The notes below the pieces were generated by a model that was not told the origin of the DNA, did not search any database, and saw only the letters and a program-made list of their open reading frames with translations. The position numbers and the translations under genes are program-made. Below are positions 10,775-20,989 of a stretch of 64,000 bases of DNA, piece by piece. Source of the DNA: Ahaetulla prasina. Its lineage: Eukaryota; Chordata; Lepidosauria; Squamata; Colubridae. The number at the start of each line of letters is the position of its first letter. The stretch's first letter is position 1. The DNA lies in assembly GCF_028640845.1 (NCBI RefSeq), contig NC_080541.1, forward strand, positions 140,829,464 through 140,893,463. Direction: 5' to 3'.

Positions 10775-10881
10775 GGGCCCTTGATGCTTTCTGAGCTTTG
10801 TTATTTTCTTGCAGATGTTATGAAGTTTGGTAATGAAACATCTGCAAGAAAACAACAAGCTCAGAGAGCACCAAAGACCTC
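10775..10881. repeat. Palindromic Penelope-type terminal repeat remnant
   Basis: Inverted repeat. The left arm 10775-10819 (…GATGCTTTCTGAGCTTTGTT…) is complementary with few mismatches to 10837-10881 (AACATCTGCAAGAAAACAAC…). The junction contains TAATGAAACATC, a degenerate copy of the GAAACGTC end of a hammerhead motif. The CTGANGA side is not preserved here. The layout resembles the other palindromic ends at 39168-39318 and 50323-51300. Confidence 0.5.
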
Positions 10882-10884
10882 TGC

Positions 10885-11190
10885 AAAATATATACCCCTT
10901 TTATTGAAATTTGATATAGAGAGGAACAAATGAAATAATGTATAATAGTGGGTTAAATTTTGGTTATGATACACAGATGGAATAGCGGGGAAAGTATGTG
11001 GTTGAAATGATTATAAAAGAATGTAAATTTTAAAGAGAATTTTTATAAAATGATGTGCCAGTGATATTTGACACCACAGAAATTGTTGGAATGTATAACA
11101 GCACTTCAAATTTGTGTGGAAGAGAAGGGACATTTTATCATGTTTGATGATGTCTAAAAAAGCTATACATTTTTAGATTCAAATATATAT
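10885..11190 (+). mobile_element. L1 ORF2 C-terminal remnant
   Basis: Multi-frame remnants of the L1 C-terminus: 'ENFYKMMCQ'-like sequence near 11040-11060, and REGTFYHV/WWCLKKLYIF (about 11125-11175), equivalent to FYHLWWTCVK in the better copy at 25069-25900. Heavily decayed. Confidence 0.45.
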
Positions 11191-11194
11191 ATAT

Positions 11195-11798
11195 ATTGAT
11201 TCAAAGGATTTTAAATATTAATACACAACTGAGACCAGAAGTTTTCCTTTTGGAACTGATGGAGAAAAACAAAAGCTAATAAAATCCTCCATTGTGGCTG
11301 AGAATTATGATTGCCTTTAGAAATCTGGATTTGATCTTCGCCTATTTAGCCACAATTCTTTGTGATCAGAATTGATATTGCCGGCTAAATGCCAAGAGTC
11401 TGTACAAAGTCAGCAGTACAGACATACCATAAATAATCTGAAGATTATTTAGCATTCATCTTTAATAGCAACATGATAGAGAAATACAGTATGTTGAGAT
11501 AGCTGAATATGCCAGCATGACAAAATGTTTTTTTGACAGCGTCTATTGAATCTGGCTAATGGTGATGAGTGAGAAATTTTATTTGGTTCATTTCTCAGAA
11601 AAACTTTTCACAGAGGAGAAAGAATCCAATGGTTGTAGGCAAAATGGAACAATTCATCAATTTCAACATCTCTGAAATATAAATTAAAAACCAATGCCTT
11701 CATTCTTTCTTGGGTATGGATTGTAAATTGCGACAAAAGAATTCTGCTATCTTTGTGCATGAACATATGAACGTATGAATGGATTTTTAAGGATAGGG
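11195..11798. other. Unassigned sequence
   Basis: No gene or named repeat seen. The L1 remnant may extend into its start. Confidence 0.25.
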
Positions 11799-11942
11799 TA
11801 GGGTAGGGTAGGGGAGAGTAGAGTAGAGTAGAGTAGAGTAGAGTAGAGTAGAGTAGAGTAGAGTAGAACAGAACAGAACAGAACAGAACAGAACAGAACA
11901 GAACAGAACAGAACAGAACAGAATAGAATAGAATAGAATAGC
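11799..11942. repeat. Pentamer microsatellite (GGGTA)n-(GAGTA)n-(GAACA)n-(GAATA)n
   Basis: Successive homogeneous blocks of related pentamers. It abuts the 3' end of the inverted CR1 copy at 11943, so it is the grown tail of that element. Confidence 0.9.
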
Positions 11943-12112
11943 TGGAAGGGATCTTGGAAGTTTTCTAGTCCAACCCCCTGCTCAGGCAGGAAACCCTACA
12001 CCACTTCTGACAAATGGATGTCCAATCTATTCTTTAAAACTTCTAGTGTTGGAGAATTCGCAACTTCTGGAGGCAAGTTGTTCCACTGGTTAACTGTTCT
12101 GTCAGGAAATTC
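11943..12112 (-). mobile_element. CR1 LINE 3' end (family C)
   Basis: On the + strand it reads GCTGGAAGGGATCTTGGAAG, CCAACCCCCTGCTCAGGCAG and GGCAAGTTGTTCCACTGGTT, the inverse of the CR1 3' end also found at 17083-17472 and 59074-59606. It is truncated after about 170 bases. Confidence 0.85.
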
Positions 12113-12119
12113 ATATCCC

Positions 12120-12376
12120 ACTAATTATGTCACAGAGAGCTCAGCAACTGTTTGGGGGAATAATTGGTGGTCTTTTTTCTCACTAGCTGCTGACACTAGG
12201 AGTGTTATGGTCTGCTTTAACTCTTTGGCATCAAGGGCTGAGGGTCTGATCCACTGAGTTGCCAGCCTTAGGAGCCACAAGGCAATCAGTCAGTTTAATC
12301 AGCATGATCAAATAAATGCGAAAAATGGTAACGGGCTAGATCCTGCCAGGATCCCTAGTTGCGAGATACACTTGCA
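12120..12376. other. Unassigned sequence
   Basis: No gene or named repeat seen. Confidence 0.25.
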
Positions 12377-12450
12377 CAATGTTTCTCAACCTCAGCAACA
12401 TTTTAAAATGTGTGGGCTTCAAATTCCAGGATGCCATAGCCAGCCATGGG
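12377..12450. mobile_element. hAT MITE fragment (left end only)
   Basis: CAATGTTTCTCAACCTCAGC is a one-base variant of the CAGTGTTTCTCAACCT terminus, followed by TGTGGGCTTCAAATTCCAGG, the typical interior of this MITE group. The right terminus is missing. It is related to 61927-62047. Confidence 0.5.
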
Positions 12451-13264
12451 GAAGATTGAGGCTGAGATCTTGATGATAGCAGCTTCAGAGAGAAGAGTCA
12501 ATCTGTGCAGGTCCTTGAGAAGCAAGGATGCCAGATCCCACACTGAGCCATGCTCGTAGCTAGGATTGTTTAAAAGCATCCATCACAGAGTGCCTCTCCA
12601 TTGAAAATACTCTTCTGTCAGATCTGCACAGCTACATCCTTGCTTTCTGCTCTGCTCCTTAGCTCTTAGCTTTGCAACCCAAATTTGCTGAAGATGAACT
12701 GCTGGACTGTGAAGACTGCTCTTGCTTCTCTGCCATTTGTCTTGTCCCATTTTCCCAGAACCTCTTGCATTGACTGCTTACATTTTAGTCCCTTCCCTTG
12801 TTTCCTAAGGCTAGACTTTGGACTTGACTGCTGCCTACACTATAGTTAGTTATCAGACGTTGCTTCCCTGTATATCTCTTGTAGTGTTTGTGTGGGGGAG
12901 GAGGGACTCAACTAGCCTTCTACCTGCCTTAGTATTTGCTTGAAGTGCATCTTGTTAATAAAGCAATTGCAACGCAATCCAGTGTATTTGCTTAGCCTAG
13001 AGAAGCTAAGGAAGGAAAAATGAACCCCAGAAACTCATGAATTGCTGCTCTTAAATTGTCTCACAGGACAAGGCAACCTATAAGCCCTATTACTGAGTCA
13101 TATTGGTTCAGTGAAAATTATGGCGACAGATTTTACTATCAGTTCCAGGACTGGAGAGATGCACATAAGCCAGCCCTTCCAAATAACTTAAATATACAGG
13201 CTTTTCTGAGACAATAGGAAACTTTGAGGCTAAGATGTTTGAGCTAAAGAAATCTAGACAACTA
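12451..13264. other. Unassigned, possible LTR-like end
   Basis: No ORF of note. Around 12950-12990 the sequence CTTGTTAATAAAGCAATTGC contains a polyadenylation-signal-like AATAAA, as in some LTRs, but no paired LTR, primer-binding site or coding region is visible. Confidence 0.2.
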
Positions 13265-13267
13265 TTA

Positions 13268-13595
13268 GGAAAGGGAAAGGTTTCTCGATCCACTTGTGTC
13301 TGACTCTAGGGAACGGTGTTCATCTCCGTTTCTTAGCTGAGGGAACTAGCATTGTCCAAAGACATTTTCCATAGTAATGTGGCCACCATGCCAAAGGCTT
13401 ACAGAACATCGTTACCTTCCCACTGAAGTGGTACCTATTAATCTACTCACATTTGCATGCTTTCAAACTGCTTGGTGGGCAGGAGCTGAGGCAATAACAG
13501 GAACTCACTCCATTTGCTTAGGTCTGTAATCTGAGCTATCACCTTTGCAGCTGACAAGCTCAGTGTCTTTAACTGCTGAGCCATCCTGTCCCCTT
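13268..13595 (-). mobile_element. tRNA-headed SINE (family S3), inverted
   Basis: One of four related copies (also 36545, 37590, 39875). Shared blocks are GACTCTAGGGAACGGTGTTC, AATGTGGCCACCATGCC, ACCTTCCCACTGAAGTGGTA and GCTGACAAGCTCAGTGTCTT. Read on the minus strand, the right end gives a tRNA-like head (GGGGACAGGATGGCTCAGCA). Confidence 0.65.
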
Positions 13596-13689
13596 TTAGA
13601 CAACTATTAGAGTGCTACAAAGAGGTACAAAAAACTCTAATTCATTGCTGTCATTGAGTGGCTGGTCAGATTTTTGAAATGTGTTTGAA

Positions 13690-13890
13690 TATTAGTAGCT
13701 CGGGATGGCAGTTAGGCTGTTGGTTTGAGCTCCGAGCTTGGAAATTTGGTTGCAAACGTTTCGTCACCATTCGAGGAGACATTGTCAGTGCATTTTGAGT
13801 TGTGTTCATCTGTAGAACACAGGTCTTTAAATACCTTTTCATGAGATGTAAATTAGTCTGAATGTTGTCAGAATATTTCTGAGTCATGGT
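13690..13890 (-). mobile_element. Penelope-type terminal repeat remnant with hammerhead-like motif
   Basis: The minus strand carries a 34-nt motif at 13755-13788 with the layout of the main Penelope hammerheads, flanked by TGCAACC and an element-like 3' region. The rest (to about 13890) has no coding capacity. The family is different from the copy at 14683. Assignment to Penelope rests on the motif layout and its position relative to a 3' end. Confidence 0.45.
13755..13788 (-). ncRNA. Minimal hammerhead-ribozyme-like motif, second family (core G8 changed)
   Basis: On the minus strand: CTGACAA, T, GTCTCC, loop TCGAAT, GGTGAC, GAAACGTT. Helix II has five pairs of six. The motif is exactly 34 nt, like the main family. 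The consensus CTGANGA requires G at the sixth position; here it is A, so this copy is predicted inactive. Confidence 0.5.
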
Positions 13891-13894
13891 CTGA

Positions 13895-14575
13895 TTTCGG
13901 ATTGGCTGGCTGTTGTTGCTGGGCTATAGATTTCTCCTGGGCTATATATTTTGTATCTCACTTTCTCTAAAAACAATCCAGATATTACTATCCACCAAGA
14001 AAGAAAGAAAAAAAAAGAAGAAGCAGCTGCAGGCATCAATAAAATATAATACACAGCAAAATCAAAAATCAACTCTGACTCATGCTCAATTCTCTCATTT
14101 TTTGCCCAAATTCTGTCCTCTGTTTGCAGCTACACGGAAAACGTTGCAAGGTACCGTCTCTAAATTAATGGACTCTGCATTGTATTGCAAAGTAAATTAT
14201 ACTGGGTATCTGTAAGTGGTTGCGGATATTTTTGCTCCCTCTGCAGCATGGAAACTCTTTTTAATCCACTAACTAAAATTCATAAGGCCTGGATAGCCTG
14301 TGACTCCTGGCATTAACATTACCACACAGTCAGTATACCATGTCTCTGATGTTGACAAACAGCAAGCTTTTTACAGCACATCACAGACTCTCTCCACACA
14401 CAAAAGTCTACAAGCATTCAGTGAGCTCCTATAAAAAGCTACCTGCAGTCTCGCCGAAAAAGCGGGATGCAGGCAGAACATCAAACAGGAGCCTTTTCTC
14501 TACAGGATAGTTTAAAAAGGTGAGTTTTATTCACTAGATTCACATGGATACAAAGCCACATGCTTGAATATACAC
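13895..14575. other. Unassigned sequence
   Basis: No gene or named repeat seen. A short A/G-rich run lies at 13998-14023. Confidence 0.25.
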
Positions 14576-14579
14576 TGGC

Positions 14580-14682
<103 letters not shown>

Positions 14683-14694
14683 AGTGGTTTCAAC

Positions 14695-15780
14695 CTCTAC
14701 ATGGAACACTTTGAAATCCAAGCACTAGAAAAATCTGATCACAAACCCAAACTCTGGCTCAGATACGTAGACGACACCCTCATAATCTGGCCACACGGGA
14801 AAGAAAAACTTGACAACTTCCTCACATACCTCAATAGCCTACACCCCAAAATACAGTTCACCATGGAAACAGAAGTTAACAACCAACTTCCCTTCCTAGA
14901 TGTCTTAGTCTACAAGAAACCCAATGGCTCTCTAGGACACACCATCTACCAGAAGAAAATACACACCAACCGCTATCTGCACGCACTCTCACACCACCAC
15001 CCAGCACAGATCAACTCCGTAGCCAAGACACTCATCTCTAGAACAAAACGCTTAGCTGACGAAAAACACCTAAAAACCGAACTACACACTCTCACAAATG
15101 TACTAACATCCAATAGATTCCAGAGAAATAAGATTACCAAACTAATCCAAAAAGAGCCCCCCACTAAAATCCAAGACAGAGAACAAGAAAACGGCACAGC
15201 CCTCCTCCCATATATAAAAGGCACCACAGACAGAATCAGCAAGATCCTCCACAAACATAACATCAAGACAGCATTCTGCACAAACCAAAAAATATCCAGC
15301 ATCCTAAGAAACCCCAAAGACAAAATTGAGTTAGAAAATCAAGGAGTATATGAAATCCCATGCACCACCTGCACCACCACATACATCGGACAAACCAACA
15401 GAAGAATAAGTGCACGCATTGAAGAACACAAGAACTCAGTCAAAAAAGAGGAACCAACTTCTTCCCTGGTCCAACACCTTAAAGCCACAGGACACGATAT
15501 TGACTTTAAAAAGACCAGAACTATCGCCAAAACTGAACACTTTAACAACAGAATAATCAGAGAAGCCATCGAGATAGAAAAACGCCCACACAGCATGAAC
15601 AAACGAGATGATACCTCCCGCCTACCAGCCATTTGGAAACCCGCCCTTATTGACAAACGAGTCCCTAACACGAGGAATGACACCAGAGCCACACTCACGA
15701 GGTCCACACAGGATGTCACCACCACACATTCACACACCAAACCCACACTGATCAGGAAACACGACCCAAACCCACACTGA
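14695..15780 (+). pseudogene. Penelope-like RT (C-terminal part) plus GIY-YIG endonuclease
   Basis: The element protein would copy RNA into DNA at a nick made by its own GIY-YIG nuclease. The visible part starts just before RT motif C, YVDD (14764-14775), followed by LPFLDVLVYKKPNGSLG and YQKKIHTNRYLHALSHHHPA, typical of Penelope RTs. A linker leads to the endonuclease: VYEIPC (about 15347-15364, the GIY-equivalent), CTTCTTTYIGQTNRR (YIG at 15382-15390), RISARIEEHKNS and HFNNRIIREAIEIEK. RT motifs A and B and the N-terminus are missing. The apparent N-terminal Ile-Tyr repeat is translated (TA)n, not protein. No internal stop occurs until the duplication near 15778, so the copy is fairly young but not functional alone. 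Confidence 0.9.
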
Positions 15781-16146
15781 TCAGGAAACACGACCAAGGA
15801 CCAGACGCCAGACCGCAGCTGCAACATTAGCCATTTCAAACCCCTCCAATCCATACATGCAGCAGACTGACACCCACTACGAAGATGTAGCACGACCACG
15901 AACACGAAGCCAAACAGCAGCAGTGCAGCTCACCAGCTCAGATCCCCCTGCAACTCAGACTAATTTGAGCACAACCAAGCCCCCACCCAAACAGGACACA
16001 CCCCCATCCAATCAGAGCACAAAAAAACCCACATCCAATCAGAGCACAGCCAAGCTCCCACCCAATCAGTTCAAACCCCCACTAGCAGTTAAAAAGGAAG
16101 AAACAGCTGCGATCACACATTGCTCCCAGAAGCACGAAGCTGAAGC

Positions 16147-16180
16147 CTGAAGATGACGAATGAGACTTCGTCGAAACGTC
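16147..16180 (+). ncRNA. Minimal hammerhead-ribozyme-like motif (main family)
   Basis: Order: CTGAAGA (core CTGANGA), T, helix II GACGAA / loop TGAGAC / TTCGTC (6 perfect pairs), GAAACGTC. Helix III would be only the A-C/G-U pairs inside ACGU, as in minimal hammerheads thought to work as dimers. The predicted cleavage is after C16180. Helix I shows only two obvious adjacent pairs (GC before CTGA, GC after the cut). Hammerheads at Penelope-like element ends are established knowledge; activity of this one is inference. Confidence 0.65.
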
Positions 16181-16324
16181 GCCAAGACACTTCCAATTTT
16201 ACGCGGGAGAAAACCCGAATAACCAAAGACCTACATACAAACACCCGCGAAAACCTCAGAAAACAAATATATATATATATATATATTCCAATTTTACACG
16301 GGAGAAAACCCGAACAACCAAAGA

Positions 16325-16326
<2 letters not shown>

Positions 16327-16411
<85 letters not shown>
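16327..16411. repeat. (TA)n microsatellite at the 3' edge of the Penelope copy
   Basis: Alternating TA following the AAAGACCTATATA end of the element. Confidence 0.95.
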
Positions 16412-16440
16412 CTGATGTTTTGTTCCATTACTGTGTTGCC

Positions 16441-16858
16441 TATAGAGATTGTCCTCAACTTACAACCACAACTGAGCCCAATGTTTCTGTTGCTAAGCAA
16501 GACAGCTGTCAAGTGAGTTTCCCCCATCGCTCTGTTTTAAGACCTTTCTTGCCACAGTTGTTAAGTGAATCATTCCAGTTGTTAATGCAATGTAATGGTT
16601 GTAAAAAAGGAATCTCCACTGGCTTCTCCACTGACTTTACTTATCGGAAGGTCGCTACAAGGGATCACGTGACCCCAGGGACACTGCAACTGTCATAAAT
16701 ATGAGTCAGTTGCCAAGCGTCTGAACTTTGATCACGTGACCGTGGGGATGCTACACCGGTTCTAAGTGTGAAAAAATGGTCATAAGTCACTTTTTTCAGT
16801 TCCATTGTAACTTCAAACAGCCCCTAAATGAACTGTTCTGAGTTGAACACTATCTGTA
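16441..16858. mobile_element. MITE, 'tcctcaacttacaac' family
   Basis: Non-coding DNA element ending in GATTGTCCTCAACTTACAAC (about 16448-16467) and the degenerate inverse GTTCTGAGTTGAACACTATC (16834-16853), each next to TA. Interior blocks TTGCCACAGTTGTTAAGTGA, GGGATCACGTGACC and AGTTGCCAAGCGTCTGAA recur at 35945-36298 (inverted) and, more diverged, at 37208-37530. A Tc1/mariner-type assignment is likely from the TA flanks but not proven. Confidence 0.65.
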
Positions 16859-17037
16859 TTCTGCCAAATAAGTCTATTAGGTTTGGGAAGAAATGATGTG
16901 AAAGCATGCCACTTCTTGAATTCTCCCTTCTTTAATGAAACATTTTAGTATAAATTTGTGGGGAGAAAGGTTCATATTGTTAATTGCTTAGCGAAGGAAA
17001 ATCTCTCTTCTAACCTATATACAAGAATAGAATTTGT

Positions 17038-17082
17038 AACAACAACAACAACAACAACAACAACAATAATAATAATAATAAC
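17038..17082. repeat. (CAA)n-(TAA)n tail-linked microsatellite
   Basis: Triplet repeats that directly abut the 3' end of the inverted CR1 at 17083. Confidence 0.9.
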
Positions 17083-17472
17083 AGAGTTGGAAGGGACCTT
17101 GGAGGTCTTCTAGTCCAACCCTCTGCCCAGGCAGGAAACCCTACACCATTTCAGACAAATGGCTATCCAACATTTTCTTAAAAATTTCCAGTGTTGGAGC
17201 ATTCACAACTTCTGCATGCAAGTTGTTCCACTCATTAATTGTTCTAACTGTCAGGAAATTTCTCCTTAGTTCTAAGTTGCTTCTCTCCTTGATTAGTTTC
17301 CACCCATTGCTTCTTGTTCTACCCTCAGGTGCTTTGGAGAACAGCCCGACTCCCTCTTCTTTGTGGCAGCCCCTGAGATATTGGAACACAGCTATCATGT
17401 CTCCCCTAGTCCTTCTTTTTACTAAACTAGACATACCCAGTTCCTGCAACCGTTCTTCATATGTTTCTTCAA
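17083..17472 (-). mobile_element. CR1 LINE 3' end (family C)
   Basis: The minus strand encodes TYEERLQELGMSSLVKRRT, RGDMIAVFQYLRGCHKEE, APEGRTRSNGWKLIKE and LELRRNFLTVRTINEWNNL, the conserved C-terminus of CR1 pol, with an open frame to the stop. It is 5'-truncated at about 17472. Closest relative in the window: 59074-59606. Confidence 0.92.
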
Positions 17473-17479
17473 TACTTTC

Positions 17480-18040
17480 TGATGATATCAAGGTCTTTTA
17501 GACGTTCACTTTGTTTAATTATAGGCAGCTGGTTTTTAATGTTAGTTTTCTTCATAAGTTGGAATCCAGAAAAAGAAGGTTATACCTGGATCTAAAGATA
17601 GTTAACTTAGCCTCCATTATTTCTTTTCAGTGCAGCAGTTTCTATGTGTGTGTGTTTCTCCCCCCTCCCCTTTTTTTTTTTTTAAAGAGAGGAGAAAAGG
17701 TCAAAGCAAAAATGGAAAGCAGGTGCTTTCTGCATGTTGAATTCCGGCTTGAGATGTAGTTATTTGTGCCTTCCTTCTTTAATATTAGAGAAAAACTAGG
17801 AATGGGTAGATTAAGTTTCAAATGAATGGCTCTTGATCCTGTATCTTAAAATTTTGGGGATTGTTGTTTGTTTCTGAACTGCTATTCACTGAACTGCCAG
17901 TGAAATAAATTCCTCATTCCTAAATCCCATTAAAATTAGTATAATTTAAAACACCAGATTTTTTTCCCTTTTGTAAAACTGTTGAATGTAAAACATTTCT
18001 TGAAGCTCCTATGAACTCCTAAAAACTCTACAATCCTGTC
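17480..18040. other. Unassigned sequence
   Basis: No gene or repeat family recognised. A C/T run is at 17655-17685. Confidence 0.25.
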
Positions 18041-18042
18041 TA

Positions 18043-18508
18043 CTGAGCTTAACTCACAGAATCATCTATTGTAATGTCCTTCCTGTTAAAGACTACTTCA
18101 GCTTTAATTGCAATAATACTAGAGCAACTAATAGATTTAAGCTTAATGTGAACCGCTCCAATCTTGACTGGAAAAAATATGACTTCTGTAACAGAATCAT
18201 CAGTGCTTGGAATACTTTACCTGACTCTGTGGTCTCTTCCCATAATCCTAAAAGTTTTATCCAAAAACTTTCTACTATTGACCTCACCCCATTCCTAAGA
18301 GGACCATAAGGGGCGTGCATAAGCGCACAAATGTGCCTACCGTTCCTGTCCTATTGTTTTTCTTTCCTTCTTCCTATATATATGCTTATACCTCCTTATA
18401 TTTACCCATATATGTGTTTATTTACTATATAATCTTTTTGTATGATACCTACATATATTGTTGTGACAAAATAAAATAAATAAAAATAAATAAAAAATAA
18501 AATAAATC
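18043..18508 (+). mobile_element. CR1/L3-type LINE 3' end (family A)
   Basis: Encodes YCNVLPVKDYFSFNCNNTRA, NRFKLNVNRSNLDWKKYDF and AWNTLPDSVVSSHNPKSF-type remnants, then 3' UTR GGGGCGTGCATAAGCGCAC and an (AAATAAA)n tail. Confidence 0.85.
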
Positions 18509-18509
18509 T

Positions 18510-19804
18510 TGCAAGCAAGACTTACAAAACAAATAAACTGATACCAACTGGCAATCAAAAAATATGCCACAATTTCACTAATCCCCCCCCCCAGATAATT
18601 TTGGCATAAGGGTCACTTGTTTAGATTGGCAGCTATTGAAATCATAGAAATAAGTAAAATTTCAGATCAAAAGGACGAAGTCAGCCATATCAAAAAATGC
18701 CAACAATTCTTTGAAGCATGCACTCTAACCGAGCAGCAATCGACAGACTTGTATGGTCAAACCTTACTTATAGACTATCAAAATGCATAGCCAAACCAAC
18801 ATCAGTGCATTAATTCAACATGCAATAGTATTAACCCATTATAAAGTAGTTCATCAGCAGCTAGATAAACTAGAGCTATCTTCTTTATCAGTATCTAAAA
18901 CTGAAACAATTCAAAATGTGACCAGAAAACATTTCCGATCCATCACACAACAAGCACTCCATCACACAGCTATCAGTACCACTAATCATATAAGAAGCAA
19001 CTCACACAAAGATAAAACAAAGCCACTACTTTGTCAGCTAAATAAATAATTTATCAACAATGAAGCATCAATCACTTGAAGAACAACATACAGCCACATG
19101 ACCACCCTATCCTAGCACATACAAAACAGGCAAGACAGATATATAACTTCTGTCAAGCAACAAACTTCATCGCTCCAAAATTCCTACAATAAAATGTCTG
19201 CAACCTCAAAACCAAAACTTCAACAATGGAAAACACATTATACAAACCATCTTAGGTTTACTTAGAGTGACTCAGGTGAGATGTGTGGTGTAGAAATTTC
19301 ATAAATAAACAAACATTTCTAATGAATCGGCAGCTATACTTCTTTTGCTATTCTTTATTTCCCCCTCCATTTTTGAATATAACCAAATTCAGCCTAGGGT
19401 TTTTTTCTTTTTTTTTTAGTGCTGTTATTTGACATGAATTGATCTAATAATGGTTTACTTACAAATGCAGTAAAAACAGATTGCCCTAACAGATTACAAA
19501 AACTCTCTCACAGGCAAGCAACAGCAAGGTTTCATACTTTTATATACAGTTCTCAGACCATTTAGAACATGTTGTGCTATCAACAAAATTAAAATTTAGA
19601 TATTCCAGATATTAATTTTCAGCAGGGAATTAAAAGAACAATGGTGTAAAACTTCTCTTAGGGTGAAGATTGCATCCCTCTCTTGTCTACTCCTGTAAAT
19701 AGCACTGCATATTGCCCACTTTGGGGCCTGAAAATAAAATAAAAGTACTTAGTCCCCTCACCTACTAAAGAATTTCTCAGTGCTCGAGGTGGCAAATGCA
19801 AATG
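18510..19804. other. Unassigned; C-rich run and a decayed ORF
   Basis: A run of C lies at 18584-18592. The frame 18783-19049 (88 codons, rich in His, Gln, Thr, Ser) might be a decayed retroelement fragment, but no family motif is visible. Nothing else recognised. Confidence 0.25.
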
Positions 19805-20480
19805 CAAGAAATTTTATTTATTTATTTTATTGTCTACAAGTACAAGGAAACTAGTAACAGTATAGACATAGACACATAAAAAAATTGGCACAAATAAAAG
19901 GAAATAAATAAGCAAAACATAGCCATAAACACATAAAATGAGTACATATATATGGGAACAATAGGACAGGGACAGTAGGCACGCTGGTGCGCTTATGCAC
20001 ACCCCCTTAGGGACCTCTTTAAAAACATGAAAGGTCCACTGTAGACAGTTTAAGGTAAAAGATATGGGGATTAGAGGGACTAACAACAGGATCAGGTAGA
20101 GTGTTCCAGACATTTAATACTCTATTGCAGAAGTCATATTTCCTACAATCAAGATTAGAGCGAATTACATTGAGTTTGAATCTATTGATAGCCCTTGTGT
20201 TATTGCGGTTGAAATTAAAGTACTCATTTACAGGTAGGACATTTTGGTAAATAATCTTATGAACTAAGCTTAGGTTGGAACGTAGACGGCGTAGTTCGAG
20301 GCTATCGAGGCCTAAAATTTCAAGCCTGGTGGTATAGGGAATTTTATTTCGAGCAGAGGATTTGAGTACTCTTCTAGTAAAATATCTCTAATGTATTAAT
20401 GTCTGAAATACAGTGAGGGTTCCAGGCAGGTGAGCAGTAATCAAGTATAGGTTGGTGTACTTTATGGATATAAATTCTAT
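19805..20480 (-). mobile_element. CR1/L3-type LINE 3' end (family A), inverted
   Basis: The + strand reads TTATTTTATTGTC..., GCACGCTGGTGCGCTTATGC (inverse of the family A 3' UTR) and later AACGTAGACGGCGTAGTTCG (inverse of the LRRLRS block). Frames are broken. The copy extends further 5' than most others here. Confidence 0.8.
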
Positions 20481-20484
20481 AGAA

Positions 20485-20985
20485 GATGTGGGAAATGTCT
20501 TCTTTTTCATTTGGCTACCTTAGTGATGGTCAAGAAGAGGGCTATGCTGTTATTTTGTTTACTCAGAGATGTCTCTTATGTACCTGCACTGTTACCCTTT
20601 TTGTCACCAGGCAAGGCCTATTGGATTCATTTCTTCTAGGGCTGTAGTATGTCTCCTCCTCAGGAAAGATGGTTTTCCTGGATAACTTCTCTGAAAAGAG
20701 TGAACTTTTGCTGGTACAGAGTCATCCAGTCATAACAGACATGATCTTCTGTTATCCGTGTGTGTGTGTCCGTGTGTGTGTGTGTGTGTGTTTGAGAGAG
20801 AGAGAGATTCAGGTAACTGAAAAAACTTTTTGCTAAAGAGCTTTGCTTGCACATTAAAATATATAATTGCTTGCCAATGCTAATCTTTCAAAACTGTTTT
20901 AAAGTTCCAGTGGAAATGTTTGTAGGATGTGTTTTGCCCATCTGAGCATGCTATGTGCTCTTGCCATTACAATTAATATTAAGTA
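20485..20985. other. Unassigned, with (TG)n/(GA)n at 20757-20806
   Basis: No gene seen. A TG-repeat followed by a GA-repeat is read directly. Confidence 0.4.
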
Positions 20986-20989
20986 AAGT

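Larger units (their letters stand above)
14683..16325 (+). mobile_element. Penelope-like element, 5'-truncated copy
   Basis: Contains the C-terminal half of the element ORF, a 3' region of about 470 bases and a hammerhead motif at 16147-16180. After the end sequence AACCAAAGACCTACATAC (about 16218-16235) come CAAACACCCGCGAAAACC, a short (TA)n, and a second partial copy of the terminal segment at 16287-16326. The 5' side ends abruptly at the (TA)n array. The 28-base block with core CCCACACTGATCAGGAAACA is tandemly duplicated at about 15738-15793 and creates the stop at 15778. Two rearranged relatives are at 41286-42960. Confidence 0.85.

Noticed and set aside
12940..12995. LTR end with polyadenylation signal
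   Set aside because: AATAAA alone is weak; no second LTR, TG...CA ends or retroviral coding sequence could be found nearby.
15339..15905. 188-codon minus-strand frame rich in Val, Ser, Leu
   Set aside because: Antisense shadow of the Penelope ORF. The equivalent antisense frames appear at each copy (for example 41733-42152).
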